Assembly (NCBI GenBank): GCA_029259835.1
Contig: JAJDEL010000237.1
Span: 1 to 5,998, forward strand
DNA length: 5,998 bases
Source: Planctomicrobium sp.
GTDB taxonomy: Bacteria > Planctomycetota > Planctomycetia > Planctomycetales > Planctomycetaceae
Reading direction: 5' to 3'
Every line of letters begins with the position of its first letter. Positions within the stretch are counted from its first letter, which is position 1. A program made the translations under genes and the position numbers. Shown one piece after another: positions 5,687 to 5,998 of this stretch. Below the pieces are notes generated by a model, which was not told the DNA's origin, searched no databases, and saw nothing but the letters and a program-made list of their open reading frames with translations.

Positions 5687-5998
5687 TTAATCTTCCGCGA
5701 AGGGGTCAACGTCTGAGTCGGAGGTTTCGAACTCCAAAGCCAGTAGGGCTTCGTGAGCGGTCTTTCGAACGCCTTCGTCTTCGTCGCTCTTTGAGGAATC
5801 AGTTAGAATGGCGACGATGTTTTCGGGTCGAAGAACTCCCAAGGCATCCGCAGCGGCGGCTCGGACGCGGTTCTTTTCGTCGTTGTTGAGTAGGTCCACC
5901 AGTGCAGGCACCGCGTCTTGTTTTCCGAGGTCACCCAAACCTTTCGCAGCCCACAATCGTTCGAGCCATGTCTCGGACTGGAGCATAATAAGAAGTGG
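5687..5998 (-). CDS. HEAT-repeat protein, C-terminal part (5' end outside window)
   Basis: The frame ends with TAA at 5687-5689 and stays open to the right edge. An ATG at 5984-5986 exists, but the codons before it encode PLLI, which completes a canonical HEAT unit with MLQSETWLERLWAAKGLGDLG, so the real start is almost certainly beyond the window. About three HEAT units are visible: that one, then AVPALVDLLNN...NRVRAAAADALGVL, then a looser one with EDEGVRKTAHEALLAL. The protein ends in an acidic tail (ETSDSDVDPFAED). HEAT repeats form helical solenoids that bind other proteins; no catalytic domain is visible here. It could be a stand-alone HEAT protein or the tail of a larger enzyme carrying C-terminal HEAT repeats. 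It is transcribed in the same direction as the transporter operon, but a 289-base gap containing a palindrome and a promoter separates them. Confidence 0.8.
   Translation of the reverse strand, partial: PLLIMLQSETWLERLWAAKGLGDLGKQDAVPALVDLLNNDEKNRVRAAAADALGVLRPENIVAILTDSSKSDEDEGVRKTAHEALLALEFETSDSDVDPFAED

Noticed and set aside
5401..5709. Minus-strand open frame of 102 codons between the HEAT gene and gntR
   Set aside because: It overlaps the CCACGGAT palindrome and the operon promoter, and its composition is not protein-like.

Overview
The window looks like a chromosomal stretch from a member of the Planctomycetota. This is an inference from gene style: a TadG-like/TadE-like pair with a large planctomycete-type secreted domain, a HEAT-repeat protein, and several intergenic palindromic repeats of kinds I associate with planctomycetes and other large-genome bacteria. 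I cannot name the genus. There is no rRNA, tRNA, CRISPR array, transposase or phage gene.

Layout. (1) Positions 1-1960, plus strand: the 3' end of an unidentified gene, then a TadG-like protein (291-1469) and a TadE-like pseudopilin (1511-1960). A strong intrinsic terminator closes this unit at 1987-2012. These two minor-pilin-like proteins would sit in the cytoplasmic membrane and support a Flp/Tad-type pilus or a related surface structure. The core Tad genes (ATPase, TadB/C, secretin, Flp, prepilin peptidase) are not in the window. (2) Positions 2013-2387: no credible gene. It holds a GC-rich REP-like hairpin (2115-2144) and a long imperfect palindrome built from CTTTGCG/CGCAAAG units (2288-2370). 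(3) Positions 2388-5398, minus strand, transcribed right to left: a short YtrA-type GntR repressor, an ABC ATPase whose start overlaps the repressor stop by 4 bases, and a 523-residue ABC-2 permease. A promoter-like sequence with a small dyad on its -10 lies just upstream of the repressor, which fits an autoregulated drug/stress-responsive exporter operon of the Ytr kind. (4) Positions 5399-5686: the operon promoter and a second long imperfect palindrome (5546-5642) made of CCACGGAT-type units. (5) Positions 5687-5998, minus strand: the C-terminal part of a HEAT-repeat protein that continues beyond the window.

The most interesting points are the permease, which appears to be a tandem duplication of one ABC-2 half in a single chain; the ABC ATPase, which has Asp in place of the catalytic Walker B Glu and Glu at the Q-loop position; and the two unrelated palindromic repeats that bracket the transporter operon. 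I see no clear evidence for a wholly new multi-gene system; the transporter operon is the best candidate for a lineage-specific variant.
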